Source of the DNA: Sulfuriroseicoccus oceanibius
GTDB lineage: Bacteria > Verrucomicrobiota > Verrucomicrobiia > Verrucomicrobiales > SLCJ01
Reading direction: 5' to 3'
NCBI RefSeq assembly: GCF_010681825.2
Contig: NZ_CP066776.1
Coordinates: 372,001-436,000, forward strand
DNA length: 64,000 nt
Position 1 is the stretch's first letter. Every line of letters starts with the position of its first letter. Position numbers and translations under genes: made by a program. This document shows, piece after piece, positions 8,610-17,525 of the stretch. A model generated the notes under the pieces. That model was not told where the DNA came from. It was given only the letters and a program-made list of their open reading frames with translations, and searched no databases.

Positions 8610-9407
8610 TCAGTGGCTGTGGTGCTCGTGATCCTGACGGTAGGCGCGCGGTGTCAGGCCGGTGGTCTGACGGAACTGACGCGTGAACGCACTCTGGTCC
8701 GCGTAGCCGCACGAGCTCGCGATATCAGCAATCGACTGCTCGGAGTTGGTCAGCAAGTAACACGCGTGATCCACACGGGTCTTGTTGATGAACTGGCTTG
8801 GCGACAGCTGGAAAATCTTACGGATACGCTGGTCGAACTGATACGAGGACAATCCAGCCATGCGTGCCAACTCAGGCACTTTCAGCGCGCTGCTGAAGTT
8901 CGCCTGAACGTGCGAAATCACTTCGGAAAGCGCACGGAAATCTTCACCACTCTCGTTCGGAGCGTGCAGATCCTTCGCCAAACCAATCAGGCCGATGATC
9001 TTGTCGTCATCCGAATAGATCGGTCGGCGCTGCAGCAACGACCAACCTTCGCGGTGGTTGCGGTACAGGTGCTTGGTCAGACGGTCGGTGATGTGCTCGC
9101 CCTTGGTCAGCACCAGGCGGTCTTCATTGGCGAAGCCTTCACCAAGCGATTTCGGGAACAACTGCAAAACGGTCAGACCAATCAGGTCGTCTTTGTTCTC
9201 CACCCCAAGGCGGTCCGCCAAGGTCTGGTTCACCACCACGTAGCGGCCGAGAGCGTCCTTCACGAAGAACACGGTGTCCGTGAGGGTGTCAAAGATCTCT
9301 TCGCAAACCAGTGGCTGTCGTAGCTTGGAGAAAAATTCGGCCTGGATGGTTGCTGGAGTCATTGATCGAGGAATGCTTTGTGATCTTGGAACGCTTTTAG
9401 TCGCCAT
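8610..9407 (-). CDS. PAS-domain AraC-family transcriptional regulator
   Basis: A 265-residue one-component regulator. Residues ~32-148 form a PAS sensor (EIFDTLTDTVFFVKDALGRYVVVNQT ... LIGLTVLQLFP ... IIGLIGLAKDLH). Residues ~160-257 form a double helix-turn-helix of the AraC/XylS class (LARMAGLSSYQFDQRIRKIF, then SIADIASSCGYADQSAFTRQFRQTTGLTPRAYR). The PAS pocket suggests it binds a small ligand, but nothing shows which. Translation may start at the internal Met 16 instead of Met 1. The gene stands alone. A His-rich tail (HEHHSH) ends the protein and could bind metal; that is inference. Confidence 0.88.
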   Translation of the reverse strand: MATKSVPRSQSIPRSMTPATIQAEFFSKLRQPLVCEEIFDTLTDTVFFVKDALGRYVVVNQTLADRLGVENKDDLIGLTVLQLFPKSLGEGFANEDRLVLTKGEHITDRLTKHLYRNHREGWSLLQRRPIYSDDDKIIGLIGLAKDLHAPNESGEDFRALSEVISHVQANFSSALKVPELARMAGLSSYQFDQRIRKIFQLSPSQFINKTRVDHACYLLTNSEQSIADIASSCGYADQSAFTRQFRQTTGLTPRAYRQDHEHHSH

Positions 9408-9696
9408 AGTGCTTTAGGGTTCGAAACAACCGGGCAGGAGCCCCTACCCGATGAATCATCGTGCATGATTCCCAGCTGTCACCGAGATATGCGGCGCATA
9501 TCCACGCGGCTCCATTAGGAAAATATGCACAGTCGAGAAACGCAGGCGACCTGCGTTACGCGCCAGCGCTGGCGCGGGTTGCGCGGATTTCCCTACTACC
9601 GGAAAGCCCGCCCATATCCGCTCAACGCGAGACAACTACATAACTAACACAAAATAAGGAACCAAGACATAAAACACATGAATCGCAATTCCTCCT
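9408..9696. other. Intergenic stretch with two adjacent palindromes
   Basis: No convincing gene was seen between the AraC regulator and the region behind the HAD gene. Two hairpins stand side by side: AACGCAGG-CGA-CCTGCGTT at 9539-9557, and the perfect 18-bp palindrome CGCGCCAGCGCTGGCGCG at 9559-9576. The first stem recurs at 29840-29855. The remaining sequence is unremarkable and should hold the promoter of the AraC gene. Confidence 0.6.
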
Positions 9697-9812
9697 TTAA
9701 ATAGAAGGCTCCGCCGCCAGCCTCGTGTTCACGATCTCCCCATCATCGCCCACTTGCCGCACGACGCGCAACGTTTCCGAAACGCCCAAAAAAAACGGGG
9801 ACTCGAAAATCG

Positions 9813-9837
9813 CACCAATTGCGCAGCTCAATTGGTG
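9813..9837 (-). terminator. Hairpin directly behind the HAD-gene stop codon
   Basis: CACCAATTG (9813-9821) and CAATTGGTG (9829-9837) form a perfect 9-bp stem with a 7-base loop, abutting the TAG stop of the HAD gene. On the minus strand it is followed by CGATTTTCG, a weak T-tract, so termination is plausible but not certain. Confidence 0.55.
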
Positions 9838-10599
9838 CTATCGGAAAACGCCGAACAACTGACGCAACATCGCGAAGCGGTTCCCCCATTCTCCGTGATA
9901 AGGCTGTTTTGGTGTGAGAAGCTTCCAGCCCCTCTCCTCACCCGTGGCGCGGAACGACTCCGACGGGTTCACTTGAAACCCCTCTTCCGCCAGCTCCAGC
10001 AGCGGGATATCGTTCTTACTGTCGGAGAAGGACAACGCGCCAGGCTGCGCGACAATGTTGTCTCCGGTCACACCGGCCGGGAGAATATCCGCCATGGCGT
10101 CGATCTTGGCGTGGCGCTTGTTGTTCGGCCCCACAATTTCCGCCAGCGACTTCATCCGCTCGGGAATGACCACGCGGGTGGCATAGCAACGCTCGAAGCC
10201 CAGTTCTTCTGCGATCGGCTCGGCGTAGATCTGCGGGCTCGCCGTATTGAGGATCAGCACATAGCCCTCCGCCTTCAAGCGGTCGATCTCCTCGATAATC
10301 TCTCCGTAGGCGTGCTTGCGAAACTCCTTCGTCGCAAAATCACGCGCCAATTGGTCAAGGCGCTCACGCTTCATCCCCGCCAGATAGCCCAGGAAAATCC
10401 GCTTCATCCCACGGGCTCTCAAAACCCGCATCGCCGCCAATGGTAAACACGCCAGAAACGGAACCAACAACAGTCGCCGCCAACCCTCCCGCTGCAGCAC
10501 GTAGTTGCAGAACAACAACTGCGTGTCGTGCGGAATGATGGTGTGATCAAGGTCGAAGTACGCGTAGCGCTTCCCTGCGGAGGACGGAGTATCAGCCAT
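9838..10599 (-). CDS. HAD-superfamily phosphatase (HAD-IB, SerB-like)
   Basis: A phosphohydrolase of about 253 residues. The catalytic DxD motif is YFDLDHT (nucleophile D16, acid D18 counted from ATG 10599). Motif II is the Thr in ILNTASP. The acidic motif appears as SFSDSKNDIPLLELA, the DSxxDxPLL form seen in HAD-IB hydrolases. A short hydrophobic cap segment (RLLLVPFLACLPLAAMRVLRARG) may touch the membrane. The frame stays open to 10635 with Met codons at 10611 and 10635. I prefer 10599 because the family starts a few residues before the first beta strand. The natural substrate is unknown; phosphomonoesters are expected. Confidence 0.85.
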   Translation of the reverse strand: MADTPSSAGKRYAYFDLDHTIIPHDTQLLFCNYVLQREGWRRLLLVPFLACLPLAAMRVLRARGMKRIFLGYLAGMKRERLDQLARDFATKEFRKHAYGEIIEEIDRLKAEGYVLILNTASPQIYAEPIAEELGFERCYATRVVIPERMKSLAEIVGPNNKRHAKIDAMADILPAGVTGDNIVAQPGALSFSDSKNDIPLLELAEEGFQVNPSESFRATGEERGWKLLTPKQPYHGEWGNRFAMLRQLFGVFR

Positions 10600-10696
10600 T
10601 GCTCCAACCATGCACCGCACCCACCGCCGATGCAAATCCCTCGCAGCACCGGAGCGGACGCCCCCTCACCTCGGCACCACGGGACAATCAGGGCAC

Positions 10697-10740
10697 AAAA
10701 ATGCCGCCTCCGCTGGAGCTGGTCTCCAACAAAGGCGGCA
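10697..10740 (-). terminator. Intrinsic terminator of the NdpA-like gene
   Basis: On the minus strand TGCCGCCT (10740-10733) pairs with AGGCGGCA (10709-10702). A smaller TGGAG/CTCCA stem lies inside, and five T follow (10701-10697). Confidence 0.8.
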
Positions 10741-10760
10741 ATCTGATTGGCGCAGCGGTA

Positions 10761-11822
10761 TTACACCGGCTTCTCGCGATCGTAGTAGATCTTCACATAC
10801 TGCAGGCCGCGTTCTTCATCGAAACCCTTCTCAAAGAACTCGTCCTTCTTCTTGAGGAATGGTGCTGAGAAACGGATATCCGCTCCGCTGTCGAGCTTGA
10901 GCCGGCTCTTGAGCTTCTTCTCCACCTTCTTGGCCTCGTCTTTGACCACAGCAAACTTCTCGTCAAGCTTGCTACCGACTTCCTCCTCGAAGTTCTTTTT
11001 GAACTCGGAGAACTGCTGGCGCACTTCCGGCTTGTCGAATGTCTTCTCCTGGAACTCGTTCAAATCGAACTCATCCACCTCCGAGATCTGACTCACCGCC
11101 TTGGTCGCCACTTCGCGGCGCTGCTCTGGGTCGGTGTCCTCTGGCAAGCCCTTCTCCGCGAAGGCCACGCACAGCTCGGAGTAACGCTTGGTCAGGAATG
11201 ACGCATCCTTCACCGCCTGAACACCGAGGAAATCGCGCACCCAGAAGTGGGTCGAGCCCCCGCTCTTGTCGAACACATAAACCGCATAGCCTTCTTCTTT
11301 GTCGCGGTTCACGATCAGGCAGCCTTTGTCCAACTTCTCAGGATAGATCCCGTCGAGAGTCTTAAGCTTCAGGTCATCGCCATCAAAAGCGATCTGCAAG
11401 AAAGGAACCAGACTCTCGGACTTGATGATACAGACGGCCTGGGTCGGCTCGCCATCCACCAACACGCCGTCCAAATACGAAACGCAAAGATCGCCCGACT
11501 TGATCTGTGGGTGCTTCGACTGCGCGTACAGGTGCTTGGCGATCATCGCGCCGTTGTCCACCAGGGTGTGCGGGTCGGAGAACACACCATCGACGTAGGA
11601 GTACACTTCGTTGCTGCTCAGGTCCGAGTGATGGAAAAACTGCTGCCGCTCAAGCGACTTGAACGATTTCAGGAACGTGGCGGTGAGCAGCTCGGACTCA
11701 TCCTCGTCGAACTCACAAAGTTGCTTCGACGTCTGTAGAGGTTCATCCCTCAACGGGTTACCCACTTTGGCGAGCGCCATTCCGACCAAATGAGCCTGTG
11801 AAAATGCAAGAGCGTATGACAT
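10761..11822 (-). CDS. Nucleoid-associated protein, NdpA/YejK (NA37) family
   Basis: A 353-residue cytoplasmic protein with the pattern of the 37-kDa nucleoid-associated family: an N-terminal domain with SDLSSNEVYSYVDGVFSDP, a central beta-rich part (GDLCVSYLDGVLVDG, QAVCIIKSESLVPFLQI, DKGCLIVNRDKEEGYAVYVFD) and YWVRDFLGV-like FWVRDFLGVQAVKDASFLTKRYSELCVAFAE. The region 270-320 is Lys/Glu-rich and probably coiled coil. Family members bind DNA or sit with the nucleoid, and the precise role is unclear. It has its own terminator downstream and a long G/T-rich leader upstream, so it is probably a single-gene unit. Confidence 0.88.
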   Translation of the reverse strand: MSYALAFSQAHLVGMALAKVGNPLRDEPLQTSKQLCEFDEDESELLTATFLKSFKSLERQQFFHHSDLSSNEVYSYVDGVFSDPHTLVDNGAMIAKHLYAQSKHPQIKSGDLCVSYLDGVLVDGEPTQAVCIIKSESLVPFLQIAFDGDDLKLKTLDGIYPEKLDKGCLIVNRDKEEGYAVYVFDKSGGSTHFWVRDFLGVQAVKDASFLTKRYSELCVAFAEKGLPEDTDPEQRREVATKAVSQISEVDEFDLNEFQEKTFDKPEVRQQFSEFKKNFEEEVGSKLDEKFAVVKDEAKKVEKKLKSRLKLDSGADIRFSAPFLKKKDEFFEKGFDEERGLQYVKIYYDREKPV

Positions 11823-12098
11823 GCCTGCTCTCTAGCTCAGGTCGGGGTTCCGAACAAGCACCAGTCCATCGCCACTCCACTCAACCACGCAATTTGATGC
11901 CAGCCATCAACTTGCGCTTGCCTCGGAAACGCCCCCACAAAAACACCACAACCACCTCACCACAAACGAACTACACACACACCAAAAGACCACGCAACGC
12001 GTCCAATTTTGGCGCAGAACCGCGAGCGGACGCGTCATCTCCGCATGCTCAACACCCGCGTATTTGAGATCAACCGCGCCGGGATCCCGCCCGCAAAA
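11823..12098. other. Intergenic stretch with an A/C-only tract upstream of the NdpA-like gene
   Basis: No gene was recognised. Bases about 11929-11998 consist almost wholly of A and C on the plus strand, so the leader of the minus-strand gene would be G/U-rich. Its promoter should lie here, but I could not place -10 and -35 boxes with confidence. Confidence 0.5.
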
Positions 12099-12132
12099 CA
12101 AAAAAACCACCCCGGCTGAGTAGCCTGGGTGG
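12099..12132 (-). terminator. Intrinsic terminator of the SHD1/HExxH gene
   Basis: The plus strand reads a run of A (12100-12106) followed by CCACCCCGGCT, loop GAGT, and AGCCTGGGTGG. On the minus strand this is a GC-rich stem followed by seven T. Confidence 0.85.
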
Positions 12133-12149
12133 CGCAGAATTGTGCTGGA

Positions 12150-13340
12150 TTAGTTGAAGCTCACTTTGATCCCCTTGCGGCGCCAACCGTCGCTGATGTC
12201 TTCCTCCATTTCGTCGAAGCTGCGGCCATCAAGCAGCACGGCGAGCGCTTCCTCGCCCTTCTTTCCTTGGCGCAGCGCCTTGAGGAATTCCTTCAGACGC
12301 GCGGCATCCCCGTCGCCGTCCAAATGGATGAAATACGTAGTCAGCAAACAGGCAAACCCGTAGTTGAAGTTCGCATTGCCTCCAGTGAACTGACTGTAAG
12401 GCATCAGCATGAACTGCTTCAGATCAGGAGCGTTGATCTCTTCCCCCAACCTGCGCCCCGCCTTACCATCCGACCCGAATTCCGTGATGTACTCTGCCAC
12501 CTTCTTAATGTTGTTGGTGAGGCGAAAGCGCCCATTGCGGTAAGGCGTAGCGGTGGTGTACTCGGCGATTCCCTCGGAGAACCATCCACGGGCCCCGCTT
12601 TCGTAGTACTCGAATGGAGTCAGCTGGTGGGTCAGTTCGTGGATAAGTGTTCCACTGCTCTTGTCCCGGTCACGAGTGTACGAGCTGCCAAATTTCTTCA
12701 CTCCAATGCTCTCCAGAGGGACCATCACCGTGTTCTTTGCGCCCATATAGACACCCGCGCTGGACGGTGGCCCGCCGGCCTTGATGTAGCTCTCTTTGGT
12801 CTCGAACAACAAAATGTCGAACTTGCCGCCATTGGCCCGGGTCGCTCCGGTCATCGCCAAAGGCATGGACTCGCAGTACACACAGGTCGCCTCGAACATT
12901 TCGGCAAAACTCGACACCACCGACTTCTTCAACCCCACGTCCGAGATGTAGCGGTAGCGCGGGCTCTCATAGACAAACCGGCGGCCGTCTTTGTCCTCTT
13001 CGATAATTTCAATATCCGCGTCCCCCTCGACCTCGGCTTCGCTCGGCCATGGCACGTTCCAATTCAGCTTCGCGCCTTCGGGCACCCCGCCACCGGACGG
13101 AGCATCATTCTTTGCCGGTGCCTCCCAGCTCTTGGCAAACTCCTGATCCGCCTCTGAAAGCTTCGCAAAAGGCACATTGGCCTGGCGGCCGTTTTGCAAC
13201 TTCAGCACCACCCCCTCACCGGTCACCTCCAAAAGCTCTGCCTCAAGTTTCCGCCCTTGGACGTCAGTCCACGTCCTGGCTTCCGCCCAACCAATAGTTA
13301 TGAGCGCGAGCGCGCCAATCACTGCCTTACCTGTGTTCAT
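12150..13340 (-). CDS. Secreted SHD1-domain protein with a gluzincin-like HExxH metallopeptidase motif
   Basis: About 396 residues from ATG 13340; 23 further upstream residues are open but lack signal character. Residues 1-21 form a signal peptide ending AEA. Residues 22-72 (RTWTDVQGRKLEAELLEV ... VLKLQNGRQANVPFAKLSEADQEF) are an SLA1-homology (SHD1) domain, common in Planctomycetes and Verrucomicrobia. The C-terminal part has HELTH (234-238) and, 18 residues on, SEGIAEY with E256, the layout of zinc gluzincins. A secreted peptidase is plausible but no substrate is evident. Two Cys (C153, C156) could form a disulfide. The family resembles DUF1570-type proteins. Confidence 0.72.
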   Translation of the reverse strand: MNTGKAVIGALALITIGWAEARTWTDVQGRKLEAELLEVTGEGVVLKLQNGRQANVPFAKLSEADQEFAKSWEAPAKNDAPSGGGVPEGAKLNWNVPWPSEAEVEGDADIEIIEEDKDGRRFVYESPRYRYISDVGLKKSVVSSFAEMFEATCVYCESMPLAMTGATRANGGKFDILLFETKESYIKAGGPPSSAGVYMGAKNTVMVPLESIGVKKFGSSYTRDRDKSSGTLIHELTHQLTPFEYYESGARGWFSEGIAEYTTATPYRNGRFRLTNNIKKVAEYITEFGSDGKAGRRLGEEINAPDLKQFMLMPYSQFTGGNANFNYGFACLLTTYFIHLDGDGDAARLKEFLKALRQGKKGEEALAVLLDGRSFDEMEEDISDGWRRKGIKVSFN

Positions 13341-13484
13341 AGCGTTTTGTTGTTGTGGTACAACGGACGAGCCGTGCGAAAAACTAGGGAAGTTTGCCAT
13401 CGAGGTCAATCACCGCAAGTCCAGCGTCGCGGACAGCACATTTCCGCCTCATATTGAACCAGTTTCGCCAAAATCAGGGCAAAT

Positions 13485-15287
13485 CTACGCCCTGACCTCG
13501 CGCTCGATCTGCTTCGCCAACCGACTGGCGAGATGATGCTCTTTGAGCCAACCCAATGCGTTGGCATTCCCCTCCGACGACCGGATCGCGAGATGATAGC
13601 GGGGCTCGCCGTTCACCTCCGTGTTCGAATCAGGCTCCACCGACTGCAATGCCGCTGCGGAAATCACCTTCTGGCGCCGAATCCCCAGCAACTGCCCAAT
13701 CTTCGTCAGCGTGCCGGCTCTTGGATCCACAACCAATGCCGATCGTGCCGAGATCATCCCAATTCCCACGATCCCGACCAACGACGCACCGGCGCAGAAC
13801 AAATAGCCAAACGCACCGGCATCATCATTCGCAATCCCGGCTCCGACCACCATCATCACCACCGCGAATGCCACCATCCAAAACCCAAATTTCCGCAACT
13901 CCTTGCCCGTGCGCATGTACGTCACCGTGCCATCCATAGACGCCACCCGGCGCACCCCGAGCCGCTCCAAATCCTCATCAGCCAACGCGGCACCGCTTTC
14001 CGCTGCGGAGTCTCCCGCCACACCATCCGAAACTGCCGCCTCAACCGGATGCGCCGCATCACCGAACACCGGCACATCAAAGGATGCCTTGAACTTCTCC
14101 AACGCCGTCTTCGGCTTCCCTTGCAACCGCACCCGCCAGTGGGTGTCGGTGTTCGCCTTGAACTTAATCATCGCCCCACCCTCGATCGTCGTATCCTCGT
14201 ACCCGGTTGGAGCCACCAGCCTCACCGGCAATTCGGTTCCCCGCACTCCGCGCGTCGGGTCCAGACCGCCCTCAAAATGCGAATACGCCACCTGCGTCGA
14301 CGTGCTCGATTGATTGCCTCGCTGTGATGTCACCACGCGCTCGACCACCAGACCCAGCTCCAAGTCATCCTCCCGATACTGTAACTTGGGCGAACTGCCC
14401 ACAATTGTTCCGACAACCTGCCCGCCCTTCTCAAACGGCATCAACTCAGGATCGAAACGAAACTCCAGCTGCCCCAACATCCGCCCACGACGCCACAACC
14501 TGAATACCCCAACCAACAAACCGATTCCAATCAAAGGAAAGAGCAAGACCATCCACGCCATATTTGGCTTTGATCCAAGCTCATCCAGCATGGCGATGAA
14601 TACCGTCCACGAGATCCCATTCCAAAACGCGGCAAATCCTAGCAACACCGCGAACTCCCAGCGCTCGTTCGCCTTCACCACGCCGGCATTCCAGTCGTCG
14701 CGCAACAGCCATGGCTGGTCCGGGTTTTGCGCCAACTTCGCCTTGCGCTTCTTTGCCCGCGCCGCACCGATCAGCCCTGACGTCCCCAGCCCGCCACCGA
14801 TCAACGCAAACACCCCGCCAAACATGAAATAGAACATCAACGCACGCGGACGCAGTTCTCGTTTCAAAAGCGCGTCCCCTGGGTTCTCCGGATCCACATA
14901 ACACGGGACAGTCTCTCCGGCGCGGAGCGCGCCATCGAGCTCACGATAGGTGCGTTGCTGCCAGTCGCCGAAGTTGTCGCCACCAGTGGTCAATCCCACC
15001 CGGTCGTTGGTGTACTCGCGACCATCCCATCGGTACGAATATTCGGCCACCACCTCGTAGCTCACCGAGTCGTCACCATGATGTGTTTCAAGCTCCACCC
15101 GCTGCAACGTGGCCTGGGTCTCAGGCCAATCCGCCGCCGCCAATCCAATCCACAAGGACTTCACCCCAAGCCCCATTACGAAGAGCCCCGCGAGCAAAAA
15201 CGGCAAGCCGAACAAAAACAGGCAACCAAAGCCAGATTTGTTACTATTTCTGGCAGACGAAGGTTCGGTGCTGGTTCTCTTGATCAT
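13485..15287 (-). CDS. DUF3592-type multi-pass membrane protein
   Basis: A 600-residue inner-membrane protein. The N-terminal part has a hydrophobic segment (LFLFGLPFLLAGLFVMGLGV), then a DUF3592-like extracytoplasmic module (WPETQATLQRVELETHHGDDSVSYEVVAEYSYRWDGREYTND ... VPCYVDPENPGDALL), then a second segment (ALMFYFMFGGVFALIGGGLG). Two more hydrophobic pairs follow near residues 215-265 and 470-515. The C-terminal ~80 residues (RSALVVDPRAGTLTKIGQLLGIRRQKVISAAALQSV) resemble a PH-like cytoplasmic tail. Its ATG overlaps the stop of the upstream phosphoesterase fusion by 4 bp, so the two products are translationally coupled. Function unknown. Confidence 0.75.
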   Translation of the reverse strand: MIKRTSTEPSSARNSNKSGFGCLFLFGLPFLLAGLFVMGLGVKSLWIGLAAADWPETQATLQRVELETHHGDDSVSYEVVAEYSYRWDGREYTNDRVGLTTGGDNFGDWQQRTYRELDGALRAGETVPCYVDPENPGDALLKRELRPRALMFYFMFGGVFALIGGGLGTSGLIGAARAKKRKAKLAQNPDQPWLLRDDWNAGVVKANERWEFAVLLGFAAFWNGISWTVFIAMLDELGSKPNMAWMVLLFPLIGIGLLVGVFRLWRRGRMLGQLEFRFDPELMPFEKGGQVVGTIVGSSPKLQYREDDLELGLVVERVVTSQRGNQSSTSTQVAYSHFEGGLDPTRGVRGTELPVRLVAPTGYEDTTIEGGAMIKFKANTDTHWRVRLQGKPKTALEKFKASFDVPVFGDAAHPVEAAVSDGVAGDSAAESGAALADEDLERLGVRRVASMDGTVTYMRTGKELRKFGFWMVAFAVVMMVVGAGIANDDAGAFGYLFCAGASLVGIVGIGMISARSALVVDPRAGTLTKIGQLLGIRRQKVISAAALQSVEPDSNTEVNGEPRYHLAIRSSEGNANALGWLKEHHLASRLAKQIEREVRA

Positions 15288-16909
15288 GGACTCTCGATTT
15301 CTACCTCACGCCCGCTCACCGGGATCTTGTGCTTTGCGAGCGCAAGTTGGCGGGACTCGTCGTAGAATTCGATCGTAAAGTTATGCAATCGGCGCATTTT
15401 CGGGGCGCCGCCATCCTGGCAGTTCCAAACCCGCACCCGGTCAATAGGGGTCATCTGTCCAAGATCGACTTCCCACCACGGGCCGGGCTGCTTCGGCTCG
15501 GTCGATGTGGTCGACCCCTCATCGAAATATCCATTGGTATTGCCATCCACCGCATGGCTGGCGTCGCCGCCCGCATGGGTCGAACTCTGGCTAGCCTGGC
15601 GCTGGAAGGCAACATTAGTACCATTGGAAATCACTTCCACCTCGGCCAGCGACAACGTCCCCGAGCGCGGCAACGAAATGCGGACGTATCGGGCGGTGGT
15701 CAGTTCACCCACACCCGCTGCATCCATCACAGCCACTCCAGATTCGGACTCCGAATCGCCGGACTTCGCCTGATGCAGGCTGATTCCCACCCCAAGCGCG
15801 GCGAGTGCGCCTAACGCCCCTATAGCAATCTTAGATTTCCCGCCTTTGCGGCTGCGCTCACGGGTCTCCTCACGGCTCGGTTGCCGTTTCACCGGAGGCT
15901 TCGGCACCACCACCACCTGTGGCGGCAGATCAACCGCGACGCGGCCCGTGGAACTCGTCAGCGCGGGCTTTTTCACTGTTTTTGGGGCTACAACAGTCGC
16001 CACGCCGCCACCGGCATCGATCGATTCCCCATAAGATTCGACCGAATCGCCTGACTCGTCTTCGTTCTCGTCATCCAACCGCGTCGCCGCAATGGAAACC
16101 GCCGCAGTTACCCCGCGCACCACCTTGCGCGGCTGTGATTCGTCAAAGCACGCCACCTCTTCCGGCTGGCTCACCTGGCGGTCGAGATAACGCAAAAAGT
16201 ACGGTTTGGCATCGAGCCCCACCGCACGATAAGCCGCACGACAGGCCTCAGGATCAAACTCCACAAAGCGATGGCTGATCGAGTGGTCCGTCGTGTCGTA
16301 AATGCAATAACTTGCGACCACCTCCTCACCCCGCGGATCCCCCACCGATCCTGGGTTGACGATATACCGGTAGTCCGCATTGCGAACAAAGGTCCCCGGC
16401 TCGTGCTGCGTGATATCCCCTTCCGGGGACAACGCGTAAATCCCAGGGGCGTGCGTATGCCCGACAAAGATCAACCCGTGATCACAGGCATCAAAACACG
16501 CCTTCGCATCCTCTTTGCTGTTGAGATAATGAAAGCGCCCCGGCTCGTCCATGTGGGCGTGGACCAGGTGCGCATCCAGCCCGTCCAAATGGACGTCCAA
16601 TGGCAACGACGACAGATACTCCTTTTGCTCGTCGGTCAGCTCGTCGATCGTCCATTCGATCACGCCCCGCGCCGTCGGGTTGAAAACCGACGCATTAAAC
16701 AAGCCGCACGCCACCGCATCGTGGTTGCCCATCACCACAGCCTCGGAGCGGCGCCGCACATCATCCACGATCTCACGTGGATTCGGCCCGTAACCTACCA
16801 AATCCCCCAAACAAAGAAAGCGCGTGGCTCCGGCCTCCATTGCATTCTCCACCACAGCGTACCAGGCGGGTAAATTGGCGTGAATGTCAGAGACTATGGC
16901 GTAACGCAT
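15284..16909 (-). CDS. Metallophosphoesterase-TM-discoidin (F5/8C-like) fusion protein
   Basis: A 541-residue protein with an unusual architecture. Residues 1-245 form a calcineurin-like phosphoesterase of the YfcE/MJ0936 type with all metal motifs: DIH (8-10), GDLVGYGPNP (35-44), GNHD (61-64), VHAH (116-119) and GHTH (150-153). Residues 270-358 are a low-complexity, Pro/Lys-rich linker. Residues ~360-376 (IAIGALGALAALGVGIS) form one membrane helix. Residues ~404-541 (RYVRISLPRSGTLSLAEVEV ... SSTHAGGDASHAVDGNTNGYF ... WWEVDLG) are a galactose-binding discoidin-like domain. There is no signal peptide, so the catalytic part should be cytoplasmic and the lectin-like part outside. It lies 39 bp after the cobalamin adenosyltransferase gene and overlaps the DUF3592 gene. 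Confidence 0.85.
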   Translation of the reverse strand: MRYAIVSDIHANLPAWYAVVENAMEAGATRFLCLGDLVGYGPNPREIVDDVRRRSEAVVMGNHDAVACGLFNASVFNPTARGVIEWTIDELTDEQKEYLSSLPLDVHLDGLDAHLVHAHMDEPGRFHYLNSKEDAKACFDACDHGLIFVGHTHAPGIYALSPEGDITQHEPGTFVRNADYRYIVNPGSVGDPRGEEVVASYCIYDTTDHSISHRFVEFDPEACRAAYRAVGLDAKPYFLRYLDRQVSQPEEVACFDESQPRKVVRGVTAAVSIAATRLDDENEDESGDSVESYGESIDAGGGVATVVAPKTVKKPALTSSTGRVAVDLPPQVVVVPKPPVKRQPSREETRERSRKGGKSKIAIGALGALAALGVGISLHQAKSGDSESESGVAVMDAAGVGELTTARYVRISLPRSGTLSLAEVEVISNGTNVAFQRQASQSSTHAGGDASHAVDGNTNGYFDEGSTTSTEPKQPGPWWEVDLGQMTPIDRVRVWNCQDGGAPKMRRLHNFTIEFYDESRQLALAKHKIPVSGREVEIESP

Positions 16910-16948
16910 GCGGGGGGAATGGGGGGGATTAAAGGTTGCGGAATATCG

Positions 16949-17503
16949 TTATTCGGTGACTTCAGCCCATCGGGCAAACAACCAAAGAACGTCTGACAAG
17001 CGGTTGAGGAAACGCACAACTTCATGATTAAAGTCGGACGCTGCTTCCGCCTCGGCCAAATCGATCACATCACGCTCCGCCCGGCGGCAGACAGTACGGG
17101 CGTGATCCAAGTGGGCACCGGCGAGCGATCCCTTTTCACCCGGCATCACCCATCCTTTGAAGGTCAGCTCTTTCTCTTTCTCGATCATGTCGACCAGGGA
17201 ATCCAGGTCGCCAATCATCTCGTTATCAACGAGCTTATGCCCCGCTTTCTTGAACTTTTCCAGATCCTTCGGATCGGTCGCGAGTTCCCCCATCACCGTC
17301 ACCAGCATGCGCTGGATCGCGTGAATGTGCTCGGCAAGCTCGATCAAATCCTCCTGCTGGGCATGAATGCGTGCCGGCCCGAGCGCCCCATTGAGCTCAT
17401 CCACCGCGCCATACGCCGCCACTCGGATGTCGGTCTTCGGGATGCGCCGGCCAAACATCAAATCAGTGAACCCATCGTCGCCGCGCTTGGTAGCAATAGA
17501 CAT
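16949..17503 (-). CDS. ATP:cob(I)alamin adenosyltransferase, PduO type
   Basis: Adenosylates corrinoids to make coenzyme B12. The 184-residue protein shows the family N-terminus KRGDDGFTDLMFGRRIPKTD (ATP loop), then VDELNGALG, and in the middle GEKGSLAGAHLDHARTVCRRAERDVI with the conserved Arg-rich helix. The end VVRFLNRLSDVLWLFARWAE is characteristic. It lies downstream of the frr terminator, so it has its own promoter or depends on readthrough. The phosphoesterase fusion gene starts 39 bp behind it. Confidence 0.93.
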   Translation of the reverse strand: MSIATKRGDDGFTDLMFGRRIPKTDIRVAAYGAVDELNGALGPARIHAQQEDLIELAEHIHAIQRMLVTVMGELATDPKDLEKFKKAGHKLVDNEMIGDLDSLVDMIEKEKELTFKGWVMPGEKGSLAGAHLDHARTVCRRAERDVIDLAEAEAASDFNHEVVRFLNRLSDVLWLFARWAEVTE

Positions 17504-17525
17504 AAGCTTATGTTAGTTAAATGTG

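Noticed and set aside
9461-9643. 60-codon plus-strand frame
   Set aside because: It runs through two palindromes and has no signal, domain or ribosome-binding site.
16910-17520. Cobalamin riboswitch near the adenosyltransferase gene
   Set aside because: The upstream stretch is short and filled by the frr terminator; no B12-box sequence was seen.
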